Assembly: GCA_019358945.1 (NCBI GenBank)
Contig: JAHHIE010000001.1
Location: 310,001 to 374,000, forward strand
DNA: 64,000 nt
Direction of reading: 5' to 3'
Origin: Stenomitos rutilans HA7619-LM2
Lineage (GTDB): Bacteria > Cyanobacteriota > Cyanobacteriia > Leptolyngbyales > Leptolyngbyaceae
The notes under the pieces were generated by a model. It was not told the DNA's origin and ran no database searches. It was given only the letters and a program-made list of their open reading frames with translations. The translations under genes were made by a program, and so were the position numbers. Every line of letters starts with the position of its first letter. Position 1 is the stretch's first letter. Positions 55,042-63,905 of this stretch are shown in pieces.

Positions 55042-55671
55042 ATGGTATTGGCAGATTTCCAGATTTGCGATCGCGACCTGTCTGAAGCACAACTCGCCGA
55101 GTATTTGCAGGCAGACGCGATCGCGGTTGACACAGAGACGATGGGATTGCTGCCCCAACGCGATCGCCTCTGCTTAGTGCAACTCTGTGATCCGAGTGAT
55201 CACGTTTCGGTGGTGCGTATCGAACGGGGACAGACTGACGCACCAAACCTCAAGCGCTTGCTAGAGTCAGACAGTAGCGTCAAGGTCTTTCACTTTGCTC
55301 GCTTTGATGTAGCGACATTACACCACCATTTGCAGATCAACGTCCAGCCGCTTTTTTGCACAAAAGTTGCCAGTAAACTTGCTCGTACCTACAGCCCCAA
55401 GCATGGCTTGAAGGATCTGGTGCAGGAGTTGGAACATGTAGAGCTTGACAAAAGCGCTCAAAGCTCAGACTGGGGCAATGCGGCAAACCTGTCACCCGAA
55501 CAACTCCGTTACGCCGCCAATGATGTCCGTTACCTGCTGAGTGCTCGTCAAAAGTTGATCACCATGTTGAAGCGTGAAGAACGATGGGAACTGGCGCAGC
55601 AGAGCTTTCAATGTATTCCTACGATCGCGCAATTAGACCTTCTGCAATACCAGGGAGTGTTTGAGCATTGA
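55042..55671 (+). CDS. rnd: Ribonuclease D-like 3'-5' exonuclease
   Basis: A 209-residue DEDDy exonuclease consisting of the catalytic domain alone, without the HRDC domains of E. coli RNase D. Exo I has Asp30 and Glu32 (VDTETMG), Exo II the FHFARFDVATL Asp, and Exo III YAANDVRYLL with the Tyr-x3-Asp pair. Short forms like this are standard in cyanobacteria. Probably trims tRNA 3' ends. Confidence 0.92.
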   Translation: MVLADFQICDRDLSEAQLAEYLQADAIAVDTETMGLLPQRDRLCLVQLCDPSDHVSVVRIERGQTDAPNLKRLLESDSSVKVFHFARFDVATLHHHLQINVQPLFCTKVASKLARTYSPKHGLKDLVQELEHVELDKSAQSSDWGNAANLSPEQLRYAANDVRYLLSARQKLITMLKREERWELAQQSFQCIPTIAQLDLLQYQGVFEH

Positions 55672-55779
55672 TGCAAGCGCTTGAACGGCGCTATACCAAC
55701 CAACGCGCCATTTAAAGGTTGGTTCTGTTCATCCTCTCCTCAATCAGATTGAGCGCTAGACAGTCGTTAAAATAGCGGT

Positions 55780-56274
55780 ATGAGCCAACAACGTATTGAA
55801 CCCCAGCCTGGGCAGGAATCCGTTTGGGATTATCCGCGCCCACCCCGACTAGAAGAAACTAACAAGCGCATCCAGGTAATCTTTAACGGTGTCACGATCG
55901 CCGATACGCAACGGGCAAAGCGCGTCCTGGAAACCAGCCATCCTCCGGTCTACTACATCCCTCTAGAAGACATCAAGCAGGAGTATCTGATCAAACGTGC
56001 GCGATCGACCTTCTGCGAGTGGAAAGGCCACGGGGCTTACTACAGCCTTGCAGTGGGCGACAAACGCGTGGATGACGTTGCCTGGTACTATCCCGAACCC
56101 ACTCTCGCGTTTGCTGCGATCGCAAACCACGTCGCATTTTATCCCGCACCAATGGATGGCTGCTATGTAGATGGTGAAAAAGTAACGCCCCAACCTGGCA
56201 ATTTCTATGGGGGTTGGATCACCAGCGATATTGTAGGCCCTTTTAAAGGAGCGTTAGGTACTTGGGGGTGGTAG
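55780..56274 (+). CDS. DUF427 domain protein
   Basis: A 164-residue protein matching the DUF427 beta-tent family: IQVIFNGVTIADTQRAKRVLE, PPVYYIPLEDI, STFCEWKGHGAYYSL and the C-terminal VDGEKVTPQPGNFYGGWI. The W-K-G-x-A-x-Y-Y core is intact. Function of the family is unknown. Stands alone, 108 bases after rnd. Confidence 0.92.
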   Translation: MSQQRIEPQPGQESVWDYPRPPRLEETNKRIQVIFNGVTIADTQRAKRVLETSHPPVYYIPLEDIKQEYLIKRARSTFCEWKGHGAYYSLAVGDKRVDDVAWYYPEPTLAFAAIANHVAFYPAPMDGCYVDGEKVTPQPGNFYGGWITSDIVGPFKGALGTWGW

Positions 56275-56341
56275 CAAAGGGCTTGCAGTAGCGACTTTTG
56301 CCTCCTACTGCTCCCGTTCAGCCACAACGCCTCCACAATGC

Positions 56342-56884
56342 CTAAAGCCGCTTTTCAAGGTATTGACCAATCATTATTTGCTCCCCTGCACGCGACATGA
56401 TGGTCTGACGAGTGCGATAGTTACGACCGACCAACTTCAACTCTTCCTCAAACACAGAGCCTTTGTACTCGGTGCGTAAGCAAAGTGTAGTGGGATGGGG
56501 AAAGTGGAATGCGGCTGAAATGGGCTTGGTTGTTGCAAAGCCGCGATCGCGGTACAACGTCGTACCAGCTGCGCCAAAAAGCGTGGAACCTGCCGATTGA
56601 GGCTTTCCAGTAGCCGAATCATGGCTATCCCAAAGAACTTCGGCCCCGCAGCTTAGCAAGGTTCCATCAAGGCCATGCAACTCTGCCAAATGGCTCAATT
56701 CAGAACTATTTTGTTCTAAAAAGCGAATTTCAATCACACTAACGACCTCTTTCGTCTCGCCATCTGGCAATGTGTAGTAGCGTCGTTCCGATTTCCAGCG
56801 CCCTACCGATTGCTGAAAAAAGTCAGCGATCAGGGATGCTTCAGATGTGGCATTCAGATTTAGTAAAGCAGTCACTTCGTTCAA
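56342..56884 (-). CDS. cpcS: CpcS/CpeS-type phycobiliprotein lyase
   Basis: A 180-residue lipocalin-like lyase that attaches a bilin to a cysteine of a phycobiliprotein. DFFQQSVGRWKSERRYY at the N-terminus and YKGSVFEEELKLVGRNYRTRQTI near the end are the family hallmarks; the ending IGQYLEKRL is typical. No phycobilisome structural gene is nearby, so the exact chromophore and target are not shown. Different CpeS, CpcS and CpeU subtypes cannot be separated by eye. Confidence 0.88.
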   Translation of the reverse strand: MNEVTALLNLNATSEASLIADFFQQSVGRWKSERRYYTLPDGETKEVVSVIEIRFLEQNSSELSHLAELHGLDGTLLSCGAEVLWDSHDSATGKPQSAGSTLFGAAGTTLYRDRGFATTKPISAAFHFPHPTTLCLRTEYKGSVFEEELKLVGRNYRTRQTIMSRAGEQIMIGQYLEKRL

Positions 56885-57335
56885 TCCTCACTCTAAGCTG
56901 AAACGATGGCTTGCAACGGTCTCACGCTGGGTACACTCCTGAGGGCTAGTTCCAGATTGTTACTTTTCTTAATATATAGCATTACGCTTCGGAGAAGTGG
57001 GTAAGCAGTCGCTACATCCTCTTGTAACCAGAAAGTGTAATCTGTCGTTTAAAAGACACTTCCCGAAAACAAGATACGGAAGCAGCGTTCACAGCAGAAA
57101 ACGCCTCTGCATGTATCTGCTCTTTACGATTACAGTTTTAACAATTCGTTGAACAAGTCGCTACTCCCATAAGGAGTACTGTCGTGCCAGACTGTTACGC
57201 TAAATGGGTTTATGCTAAGCGGGTTGAATTTGCCTGGTTGTTACTTCTTGGCTGAGATTAGCCGTGTGTTCTCCAGGACGGGTTCCCACTATTGATCCGC
57301 TTTCTCTACAATTCTTCCTAGACCACCGCACGCCT
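56885..57335. other. Intergenic region upstream of the bilin lyase gene
   Basis: About 450 AT-rich bases that should hold the lyase promoter. A small hairpin TACTCC/GGAGTA spans about 57163-57179, and an imperfect direct repeat GCTAAATGGGTTTA/GCTAAGCGGGTTGA lies at 57200-57229. No gene was found. Confidence 0.45.
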
Positions 57336-58217
57336 TCATTGATTGACTGCACGGCCTTCGCGGTAGCCGTTGAAATGCAGGGACTTCTGTGGTTTGCTTG
57401 CGCGCGCTCCGTCCTCCAACCGATATTTCAAATCGCTTCCTTCTACCACAATGTCGCCCAGCGCGGTCTTCACGTACAGCTTCCCGTGGCGAATCCGTAA
57501 CACCTGTCTCAATTCAGGATGAGAGAGGGCAGAGTCTAGCGCTTCGGGTTTGTCGAGAAAGTTCGCTGGTGTTGGAGTCGATCGTTCGAGGGTAGTCCTA
57601 GTCGGTTGGTCGGCTCTATTGAACGGCTGGAGCGATCGAGCAAGTTTGGGTGCTGTTGTTGGCGGGGTTTTCTCAATGGTCTGCGGTGTGGGCGATCGAC
57701 GTAGCCAGATCAGCCACTCGTCGCCCGTAAAAGACACTTCGCTCACCAGGGTCGTTACGAAGAGAGTGCCCTGGCTGCAAACAATGTTGCGAATGGGATA
57801 CCAGGTGTCGCGGGCAAAGATTAAAAGATCCATATGAATGCCATGTATGCCGCTGTGACGGGCGGTTCTCCACCATTCCTTCCATAGCTCTCTAGCGGTG
57901 GCATGAGCCAGCTCATAGCCTGCCGGAATATCATCGGCTCGGTACTGCAAAAAGCCTGGTTGATCACCGCTGGGAGTCGGCATAAAATGACGAGCCAGCA
58001 AAATTTGGTGGATAAGTGTACCGTACTCAGACTGTTGCCGCACCAAAAGGGTTCTACGACTGCCAGCACATTTAAGAGAGGCAATCAGCCCTCCTCGTTT
58101 TGCCAACAGCTGAATGCTATCGAAGGCGGGTTCAATCCGTAGATTCTGGTTTGCCGCTAACGTTGCTTCACCGCTGATAAATTGCTGAATTAAGGTCGCG
58201 TCATCAAAGGTAGGCAT
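57336..58217 (-). CDS. Conserved hypothetical cyanobacterial protein
   Basis: A 293-residue soluble protein. N-terminal half contains LIQQFISGEATLAANQNLRIE, GYELAHATARELWKEWWRTA and HMDLLIFARDTWYPI, which look like a folded alpha/beta domain. A Pro/Thr-rich linker at about 180-225 leads to a C-terminal RQVLRIRHGKLYVKTALGDIVVEGSDLKYRL domain. I do not recognise the family. Normal codon use and HIP1 sites suggest a native gene. Confidence 0.75.
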   Translation of the reverse strand: MPTFDDATLIQQFISGEATLAANQNLRIEPAFDSIQLLAKRGGLIASLKCAGSRRTLLVRQQSEYGTLIHQILLARHFMPTPSGDQPGFLQYRADDIPAGYELAHATARELWKEWWRTARHSGIHGIHMDLLIFARDTWYPIRNIVCSQGTLFVTTLVSEVSFTGDEWLIWLRRSPTPQTIEKTPPTTAPKLARSLQPFNRADQPTRTTLERSTPTPANFLDKPEALDSALSHPELRQVLRIRHGKLYVKTALGDIVVEGSDLKYRLEDGARASKPQKSLHFNGYREGRAVNQ

Positions 58218-59005
58218 GGCTCAAAGAAACTGTGAATGTTAGATGCGTTTTGGGTCGCTCCAGCCTTGTGGTTGACTGAAACAAGCCGCTTAAAAGCAGA
58301 AATGAGGTGGTAGCGAGGCCCGATCAACACAACGGGATGAAATGCTGAGAAGCGATATGGAGGGCGCTGTTGAAGAAGAAACGTCTGTTCTTTGTCTGAT
58401 AAGGCTTAAAGTGGTACCTGATGCCTGCACTCAATGAGACAGTTTGATTGCAACCATCAGCGCAGAGCTGTATTCAAGCATGGCTGAAGCAAGCCTTTAA
58501 GCCTGAAGATTGCATAGATAGAGCGTTCGGCAAGCACTTGCAGACTGTATTCAACACAACGCAAACTCAGTTGAGAACAGTTGAGGCGGTGCTGCTTTGG
58601 CAAACATGCGACGAGACGGTAATGCCAGCAGTTTCTAATGCCTGTTTTTGCTGGATACTTAACGCTAAAAACGGCTTTAGGACGATCAACGGCTTTGGGG
58701 GGCAGCCACGATCGTCGTCACAGTTCATGTCGTTTGGGAAACGTTCAAACGTCTTTGCGGTTAGCCAAGTGGGGGCACCGGGCTTGCTGCGTTGTGAATG
58801 AACAGCATTGCAGAAAGTTGTAATGTTGTAGATGCGACCTCACACCGATTTGCGTTCACATGTAACTTGCGATCACAATTAAAATCATAGGATCTGACAA
58901 AAGCGGTGTTGGTGTCTTTATCGAGTCTTTGAAGAAAGAGCCAGCTTTCTGAGTATGGTATGAAGCTGATTGAAATCGAATCAGTGTTTATCCCAGGTAA
59001 GCTGG
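58218..59005. other. Long non-coding region downstream of livF
   Basis: About 790 bases between the hypothetical gene and the livF stop. A 117-codon frame at 58448-58801 starts with TTG, lacks a ribosome site and has no protein-like pattern. Next to the livF stop, GCTTACCTGGG from the last codons is duplicated (58990-59022 region). No RNA gene was recognised. Confidence 0.45.
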
Positions 59006-59719
59006 TTAACCCAGGTAAGCCTTTTTGACCTGATCGTCGTTTAGCAGATCGTTGGCAGCGCCGCTGAGGGTGATCCGTCCAGCTTCTAAAACATAGCCGC
59101 GATCAGCATATTGCAACGCCAGGGTGGCGTTTTGTTCTACCAGTAGGATGGTTACGCCTGCGGTATGGAGGGTTTGAATGATGCCGAAAATCTCGCGTAC
59201 GATGGCAGGTGCCAGTCCTAAGCTTGGCTCGTCGAGCAGCAGCAGTCTGGGGCGACTCATGAGAGCGCGGGCGATCGCGAGCATTTGCTGTTCACCACCG
59301 CTGAGCGTACCTGCAAGCTGATGGCGACGTTCTGCTAAACGGGGAAAGGTGAGGAACTGTCGCTCGATATCCGCTTTGATACCGAGGCGATCAGTGCGGG
59401 TATAGGCACCCAGTTGCAAATTATCGAGCACCGTTTGTCGTGCCAAAATTCTGCGCCCTTCAGGGCTATGAGCGATGCCTAACCTGACAATTTTGTAGGC
59501 AGGTTGACGCGTAATGTTTTGTCCGCTGTAGAGAATGCACCCGTCCCGAATGCTGATAATGCGTGAAATGGCTCTCAGTGTAGTCGTTTTGCCTGCGCCG
59601 TTCGCTCCAATAAGCGTGACAATTTCGCCCTCGTTAATGTCGAGATCGATCGCCTGTAACGCTTGAATGCCACCATAGTTGACGCTGAGCTTTTGGAGGG
59701 TGAGCAGGGGGGGGAGCAT
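59006..59719 (-). CDS. livF: Branched-chain/neutral amino acid ABC transporter ATPase LivF
   Basis: A 237-residue ATPase. Walker A GANGAGKTT, signature TLSGGEQQMLAIARAL, Walker B LLLLDEPSLGLAP and LVEQNATLALQYADRGYVLE are diagnostic of LivF-type (NatE-like in cyanobacteria) subunits. Partner of LivG 45 bases upstream. A UrtE-type urea transporter ATPase is less likely from the N-terminal sequence. Confidence 0.93.
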   Translation of the reverse strand: MLPPLLTLQKLSVNYGGIQALQAIDLDINEGEIVTLIGANGAGKTTTLRAISRIISIRDGCILYSGQNITRQPAYKIVRLGIAHSPEGRRILARQTVLDNLQLGAYTRTDRLGIKADIERQFLTFPRLAERRHQLAGTLSGGEQQMLAIARALMSRPRLLLLDEPSLGLAPAIVREIFGIIQTLHTAGVTILLVEQNATLALQYADRGYVLEAGRITLSGAANDLLNDDQVKKAYLG

Positions 59720-59764
59720 GGAGCAGAAGGTAAAAGTGGGAGTGGGAATCGGGAGTGAGTTGGT

Positions 59765-60589
59765 TTATTCGGCTCCGAGGTAGGCTTCGATGACGGCTGG
59801 ATCGTTTTTGACTTGAGCGGGTTCACCGAGTGCGATGAGTTGACCGAAATCGAGAACGGCAATGCGATCGCACAGACCCATGACCAGCGGTACGTGATGC
59901 TCGATGAGTAGTACGGTCAAGTTGAACTGGTTGCGAATCTGCCGGATAAAGCCGCTAAGCTGATGTTTCTCACTGGGATTCATACCTGCGGCTGGTTCAT
60001 CTAGCAGCAGCACTTGCGGTTTTAAGGCGAGGGCACGGGCGATTTCTAAGCGACGTTGATTGCCGTAAGCGAAATTTTGGGCTTGTTCGTCAGCGCGATC
60101 GCCCAGACCGACCAAATCTAAAAGTTCGATCGCCGTGTGTCGGCTTTGCTGCTCTTCTTGAGGGGCAGGTGGCAACCCCAGTACGCCTGTAAACACGCCA
60201 CTACGGTTGTGGATGTGCTGAGCAATCATGACGTTCTCTAGCGCTGAAAGATTGCCAAACAGCCGAATATTTTGAAAGGTACGAGCGATGCCCCTGGTTG
60301 CAATTTGATGCGGGCGCAAGCGGGAAATGTCTACGCCCTGGTAAAGCATTTGTCCACTAGATGGTGGAATCAGCCCGGTTACAAGGTTGAACAGGGTCGT
60401 TTTGCCTGCTCCGTTAGGGCCGATCAGGCCAAACACCTCACCTTTTTTGACAATAAAGGAGACGTTGTTGACGGCAATGAGGCCACCAAAGCGGCGGGTC
60501 AGTCCTTTTGCCTCTAGCGTCGAGCCATGATCAGATTCTGGGCTAGCATAGGCAGGTTCCACTGGAGGCATGGAGTCGTTGGCAAGCAA
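59765..60589 (-). CDS. livG: Branched-chain/neutral amino acid ABC transporter ATPase LivG
   Basis: A 274-residue ATPase. LTRRFGGLIAVNNVSF, Walker A GPNGAGKTT, GIARTFQNIRLF, signature YGNQRRLEIARAL and LLLDEPAAGMNPSE define the LivG class (NatA-like). About 24 residues precede the domain. Forms a heterodimer with LivF. The + strand acyltransferase gene begins 95 bases upstream, separating livG from livM. Confidence 0.94.
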   Translation of the reverse strand: MLANDSMPPVEPAYASPESDHGSTLEAKGLTRRFGGLIAVNNVSFIVKKGEVFGLIGPNGAGKTTLFNLVTGLIPPSSGQMLYQGVDISRLRPHQIATRGIARTFQNIRLFGNLSALENVMIAQHIHNRSGVFTGVLGLPPAPQEEQQSRHTAIELLDLVGLGDRADEQAQNFAYGNQRRLEIARALALKPQVLLLDEPAAGMNPSEKHQLSGFIRQIRNQFNLTVLLIEHHVPLVMGLCDRIAVLDFGQLIALGEPAQVKNDPAVIEAYLGAE

Positions 60590-60684
60590 GACGAGCGGTT
60601 GATGCTCTTATTGTCTCCGATCGTGCTCAGTTTTTGATGGCTAATTTTTGATCTTGAACTGAAAGTCGTCTACGGTTTCTCGTT

Positions 60685-61917
60685 ATGACCATTACCAGCA
60701 TCTTCCCCGCGATCGGTCTTGGCATCCTGCTCTTTTGGGGTGCAAATCTCATCGTTGATCGTTCCTCTTTTTATCAAGCAGCGATTCAATCTTCTGAAAA
60801 AGCTCAATTTAAAACGTTGGACGGGCTAAGAGGCTTTTTAGCACTGGGCGTCTTTTTGCATCATGCTGTGATCAATTACCAGTATTTTCAAATTGGCACC
60901 TGGCAAACTACGCCATCTAACGTTTATGCCTTCTTAGGGCAAGGTGCAGTCGCGTTCTTTTTTATGATTACGGGGTTCTTGTTTTGGTCAAAAATGATTG
61001 CCAAACCTAGCTTTAATCTTAAGGACTTCTATGCCAAACGTGCCTTGAGAGTGTTACCAGCGTACTGGTTTTCGTTGGTGCTGATTATTCTTATTGTTCT
61101 GATTTTGTCTCAATTCTCACTCAAAGTGAGCTTGGCAAGATTTTTAATGCAAATTGGTAGCTGGGTTGTGTGCGGCGTTTACGGTTTTTCAAATACGAAT
61201 AAGGAGCTGTTTCCTGATCTTAATTACAGCTCAGTTGGGCTAATCAATGCCTCCGTGCAGTGGACATTAACCTATGAGCTACAGTTCTATCTTGTGTTGC
61301 CGCTGCTTGTTTGGTTTGTAAAACCCTGGAGGTTTTTGGGGTTATTTCTTGGGTTGCTTACGTGTAGTTTGATCACGCCTTATGTGCCGTTACTGACTGT
61401 AAGGGGCTTTCTATTTGGGATGGCAGCTGCTTACTTAGTGAAACGGTTAGGATCGAAGCAGTGGCTTTCCGGTGGATGGCTTTCGCTATGCATTCTATTG
61501 CTTTTAGCAGCGATTCCTCTTTTGATCGCACCGCCCTATATTGAGAATATGAAGGCGATCGTACTTATTTTTTGTGCCTTCGTTTTCATTGCCAGTGGTA
61601 ATGATCTCTTTGGGTTGCTGACCGCTCCTGCATCGAGATATCTTGGCACAATTAGCTACAGCGTTTATCTGCTGCACGGCATTGTGCTCTTTTGCGTTTT
61701 GCGACTGGTCAATTTGGTCTATCCCATTCAGGGTATGAACCCAATTTACTTTTGGATGATGGCAAGTGTTTGTGGTTTGCTTGTAATTGCTTTGTCGGGG
61801 ATCAGCTATCGGTATGTTGAGTATCCATTTTTGCGGTTAAAGCCCTCGATGAAGCGTGTGGAAAAGCCAGAACTTGCCCGAACAAGTCCTGTCCCAGTAA
61901 AAAGTAAGGATGGCTAA
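60685..61917 (+). CDS. Membrane acyltransferase 3 (OafA-like)
   Basis: A 410-residue integral membrane enzyme with about ten helices. KTLDGLRGFLALGVFLHHAVINY has the essential His and the R/H-x-LD-G-x-RG pattern; QGAVAFFFMITGFLFWSK and the RALRVLPAYWFSL segment are typical. It transfers acetyl or similar groups to glycans. Opposite in strand to the liv genes and inserted between them. Its stop is 6 bases from the GNAT stop. Confidence 0.93.
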   Translation: MTITSIFPAIGLGILLFWGANLIVDRSSFYQAAIQSSEKAQFKTLDGLRGFLALGVFLHHAVINYQYFQIGTWQTTPSNVYAFLGQGAVAFFFMITGFLFWSKMIAKPSFNLKDFYAKRALRVLPAYWFSLVLIILIVLILSQFSLKVSLARFLMQIGSWVVCGVYGFSNTNKELFPDLNYSSVGLINASVQWTLTYELQFYLVLPLLVWFVKPWRFLGLFLGLLTCSLITPYVPLLTVRGFLFGMAAAYLVKRLGSKQWLSGGWLSLCILLLLAAIPLLIAPPYIENMKAIVLIFCAFVFIASGNDLFGLLTAPASRYLGTISYSVYLLHGIVLFCVLRLVNLVYPIQGMNPIYFWMMASVCGLLVIALSGISYRYVEYPFLRLKPSMKRVEKPELARTSPVPVKSKDG

Positions 61918-61923
61918 CGATCG

Positions 61924-62346
61924 CTATAGTTTGAGCGCAAAATGGTGGCTGGTAATTTCCATACGCTGACGAAAATAAAAGCGATGAGCGATGAAGCGCT
62001 GCACGCCAGAATCGAGACTCAATTGCTGGCAATTATGCGCTCTGGCGTAGTTAATGAGCCATTGAAAGAGTGCTTCGCCATAGCCATGAGAACGATCGCT
62101 CGATCGCGTGACCAAATCATCGACGTATAAAAACTTGCCTGAGGCGAGGCATTCTGATAATCGAAACCCTGCAACGGCTTTAACCAGTTCTTGGTCATCG
62201 AGATAGGCCAGTTGATAGCCGTTCTGCTGTTGTCGTTGCACCTGTTGGACGAACTTGGATGCCAAGAGATGAGGGCGTAGTTCGAGCATGATGGGGAAAC
62301 AGCGATCGAACTCCCTCTCTGATACAGCAAGGGCAATATGGTACAT
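61924..62346 (-). CDS. GNAT-family N-acetyltransferase
   Basis: A 140-residue GNAT. LYVDDLVTRSSDRSHGYGEALFQWLI holds the acetyl-CoA loop, here RSHGYG in place of the usual R-G-x-G-x-A (Q/R-x-x-G-x-G/A), and SLDSGVQRFIAHRFYFRQRM is the conserved C-terminal part. Its ATG directly follows the livM stop (TAG then ATG with no gap), so its translation is coupled to livM. Substrate unknown. Confidence 0.9.
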   Translation of the reverse strand: MYHIALAVSEREFDRCFPIMLELRPHLLASKFVQQVQRQQQNGYQLAYLDDQELVKAVAGFRLSECLASGKFLYVDDLVTRSSDRSHGYGEALFQWLINYARAHNCQQLSLDSGVQRFIAHRFYFRQRMEITSHHFALKL

Positions 62347-63273
62347 CTAGGCTCTCTGTCTGGGTTTGCGTGGTTTGAGCAGGTTAGGAGTGACCAGCCC
62401 TTGTGGGAAGAAAACGGAACCGATCACAATCAGTAAGCCAAACAGAATCAGACGACCATCCCGGAGGAATTGCGCTATCCACGAGGGCAGTCCGGGTGTA
62501 TCGGCAGCCGCACGGAGAATCTCTGGTAGCGCGGTGAAGATCATGCCGCCCACTACAGGCCCAACTACCGTTCTAGAGCCGCCAATCAGCACGAAGGTCA
62601 GATAAATAATGCTGGCATCAAAGGTTCCTTGACGGGCATTCCAGGTGTTGAGGAAGTGAGCGCTAACTGCACCAACAATGCCTGCCAACATAGCACCTAG
62701 CGCAAATGCCAGGACTTTGTAGTAGGTCGGATTAATGCCCATCGCATCGGCGGCGAGTTCATCTTCACGAATGGCGATGAAGGCCCGACCGATACGGATA
62801 TTTTCAAGGCGATAAACAAACGCGATACTGATAGCCAGTAAGGGTAGGACAACCCACAGATAGTCGATCGCCGCATGAAACGGTTGTGGAATGCCGAAAA
62901 TGCCGACTGCGCCACCTGTGATCTCCAGGTTGAGCGCGAGAATGCGAAGAATTTCGACGAAGGCAATGGTGGCGATCGCGAGATAGATACCCCGCAGCCG
63001 TAGTGCTGGAATGCCCACCAAAATCCCCAACAAGCCACAAACAAACCCAGCCACCAGCATCTCTAGCAGCAGGAGTGGAATGGGAAAAACTCCTTCGGGT
63101 TTGAAGACCTGCGTTGACAAAATCGCTGCGATGTAGCCCCCTAACGCATAAAAACCAGGACTTGCCAGTGATAGCTGTCCTGCCATGAGCGGTAGGTAAA
63201 GCGATAGCCCCAGCATGGCTCCCAAAAGCATGGAGACGATGAGGAAGCCATAGGTAGAGAGAAAATCAAACAT
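62347..63273 (-). CDS. livM: Branched-chain/neutral amino acid ABC transporter permease LivM
   Basis: A 308-residue permease with about nine helices. YLPLMAGQLSLASPGFYALGGYIAAI, AIATIAFVEILRIL and the coupling loop IREDELAADAMGINPTYYKVLAFALGAMLAG are hallmarks of LivM/NatC. LivH-type permease and the periplasmic binding protein are not in the window. Coupled to GNAT downstream. Confidence 0.94.
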   Translation of the reverse strand: MFDFLSTYGFLIVSMLLGAMLGLSLYLPLMAGQLSLASPGFYALGGYIAAILSTQVFKPEGVFPIPLLLLEMLVAGFVCGLLGILVGIPALRLRGIYLAIATIAFVEILRILALNLEITGGAVGIFGIPQPFHAAIDYLWVVLPLLAISIAFVYRLENIRIGRAFIAIREDELAADAMGINPTYYKVLAFALGAMLAGIVGAVSAHFLNTWNARQGTFDASIIYLTFVLIGGSRTVVGPVVGGMIFTALPEILRAAADTPGLPSWIAQFLRDGRLILFGLLIVIGSVFFPQGLVTPNLLKPRKPRQRA

Positions 63274-63452
63274 CGGAGCCGTGTGGAGTAGTTCGTTTTT
63301 AGCGTTCAGTCTGCTTTCTCTGCGCTCAAAACTGACGATCGCAGGGACACGATCGTGAGTATTCTACACTGCTTGCTTTCTTCTCTTGATGTGATGATTT
63401 GGTGGTGAATTAAAGGACGTAGAAGCGATGCGTTCATTGCTGTAAACGAGCG

Positions 63453-63493
63453 CATGCCCTCAAGCCATCTCTCTTCGTCAGCTTGAGGGCATG
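63453..63493 (-). terminator. 13-bp hairpin downstream of the hypothetical gene at 63513
   Basis: CATGCCCTCAAGC at 63453-63465 pairs perfectly with GCTTGAGGGCATG at 63481-63493 across a 15-base loop, 20 bases after the stop of the gene. The T-run on the minus strand is weak (CTCGTTT), so termination may be partial. Confidence 0.7.
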
Positions 63494-63512
63494 AAGACGG
63501 CGCTACAAAGAT

Positions 63513-63905
63513 TTAAGCAGCCCAATAGTTTTTCTTGATCCAGTCCTGCATTTCGGTTTCAGATTGTGTCACCAGCCGTTGCCCTGTTTTGGGGTAGTAA
63601 ACGCTCCAGTACGCGTGCCCTTTGCCGTCGGCGAGTTGCGTTACTTGAAGCTGGTACAGGCTAGGAACGGTATCTGAAAAATGATCCCACAGGTGTTGAA
63701 ACCACGCTTGCACAGGGTTAAAGGATGCGTGTTGTACCGCTTTGCGCTCTCCTATCAACTGCTCATATTCACGCTCTAGCAACGCGGTCAATTGCTCGTT
63801 GTGACCAGTTCTAGCGACCTCTAAACGATGGGTGAGTGAGGCGAGCATGCTGGAGAGATGTTTAAGTTTCAGGTCAGAATCGTTAATTAGTGTAGATGTA
63901 GTCAT
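63513..63905 (-). CDS. Conserved hypothetical cyanobacterial protein
   Basis: A 130-residue soluble protein. The N-terminal half (residues 10-60) is helical and probably coiled (LKHLSSMLASLTHRLEVA). The C-terminal half (QAWFQHLWDHFSDTVPSL, AYWSVYYPKTGQRLVTQSETEMQDWIKKNY) is compact and Trp/Tyr-rich. It is a family restricted to cyanobacteria as far as I recall; function unknown. Followed by a strong hairpin terminator. Confidence 0.8.
   Translation of the reverse strand: MTTSTLINDSDLKLKHLSSMLASLTHRLEVARTGHNEQLTALLEREYEQLIGERKAVQHASFNPVQAWFQHLWDHFSDTVPSLYQLQVTQLADGKGHAYWSVYYPKTGQRLVTQSETEMQDWIKKNYWAA

Noticed and set aside
58448-58801. 117-codon frame with TTG start
   Set aside because: No ribosome site, no domain pattern, and surrounded by non-coding sequence.
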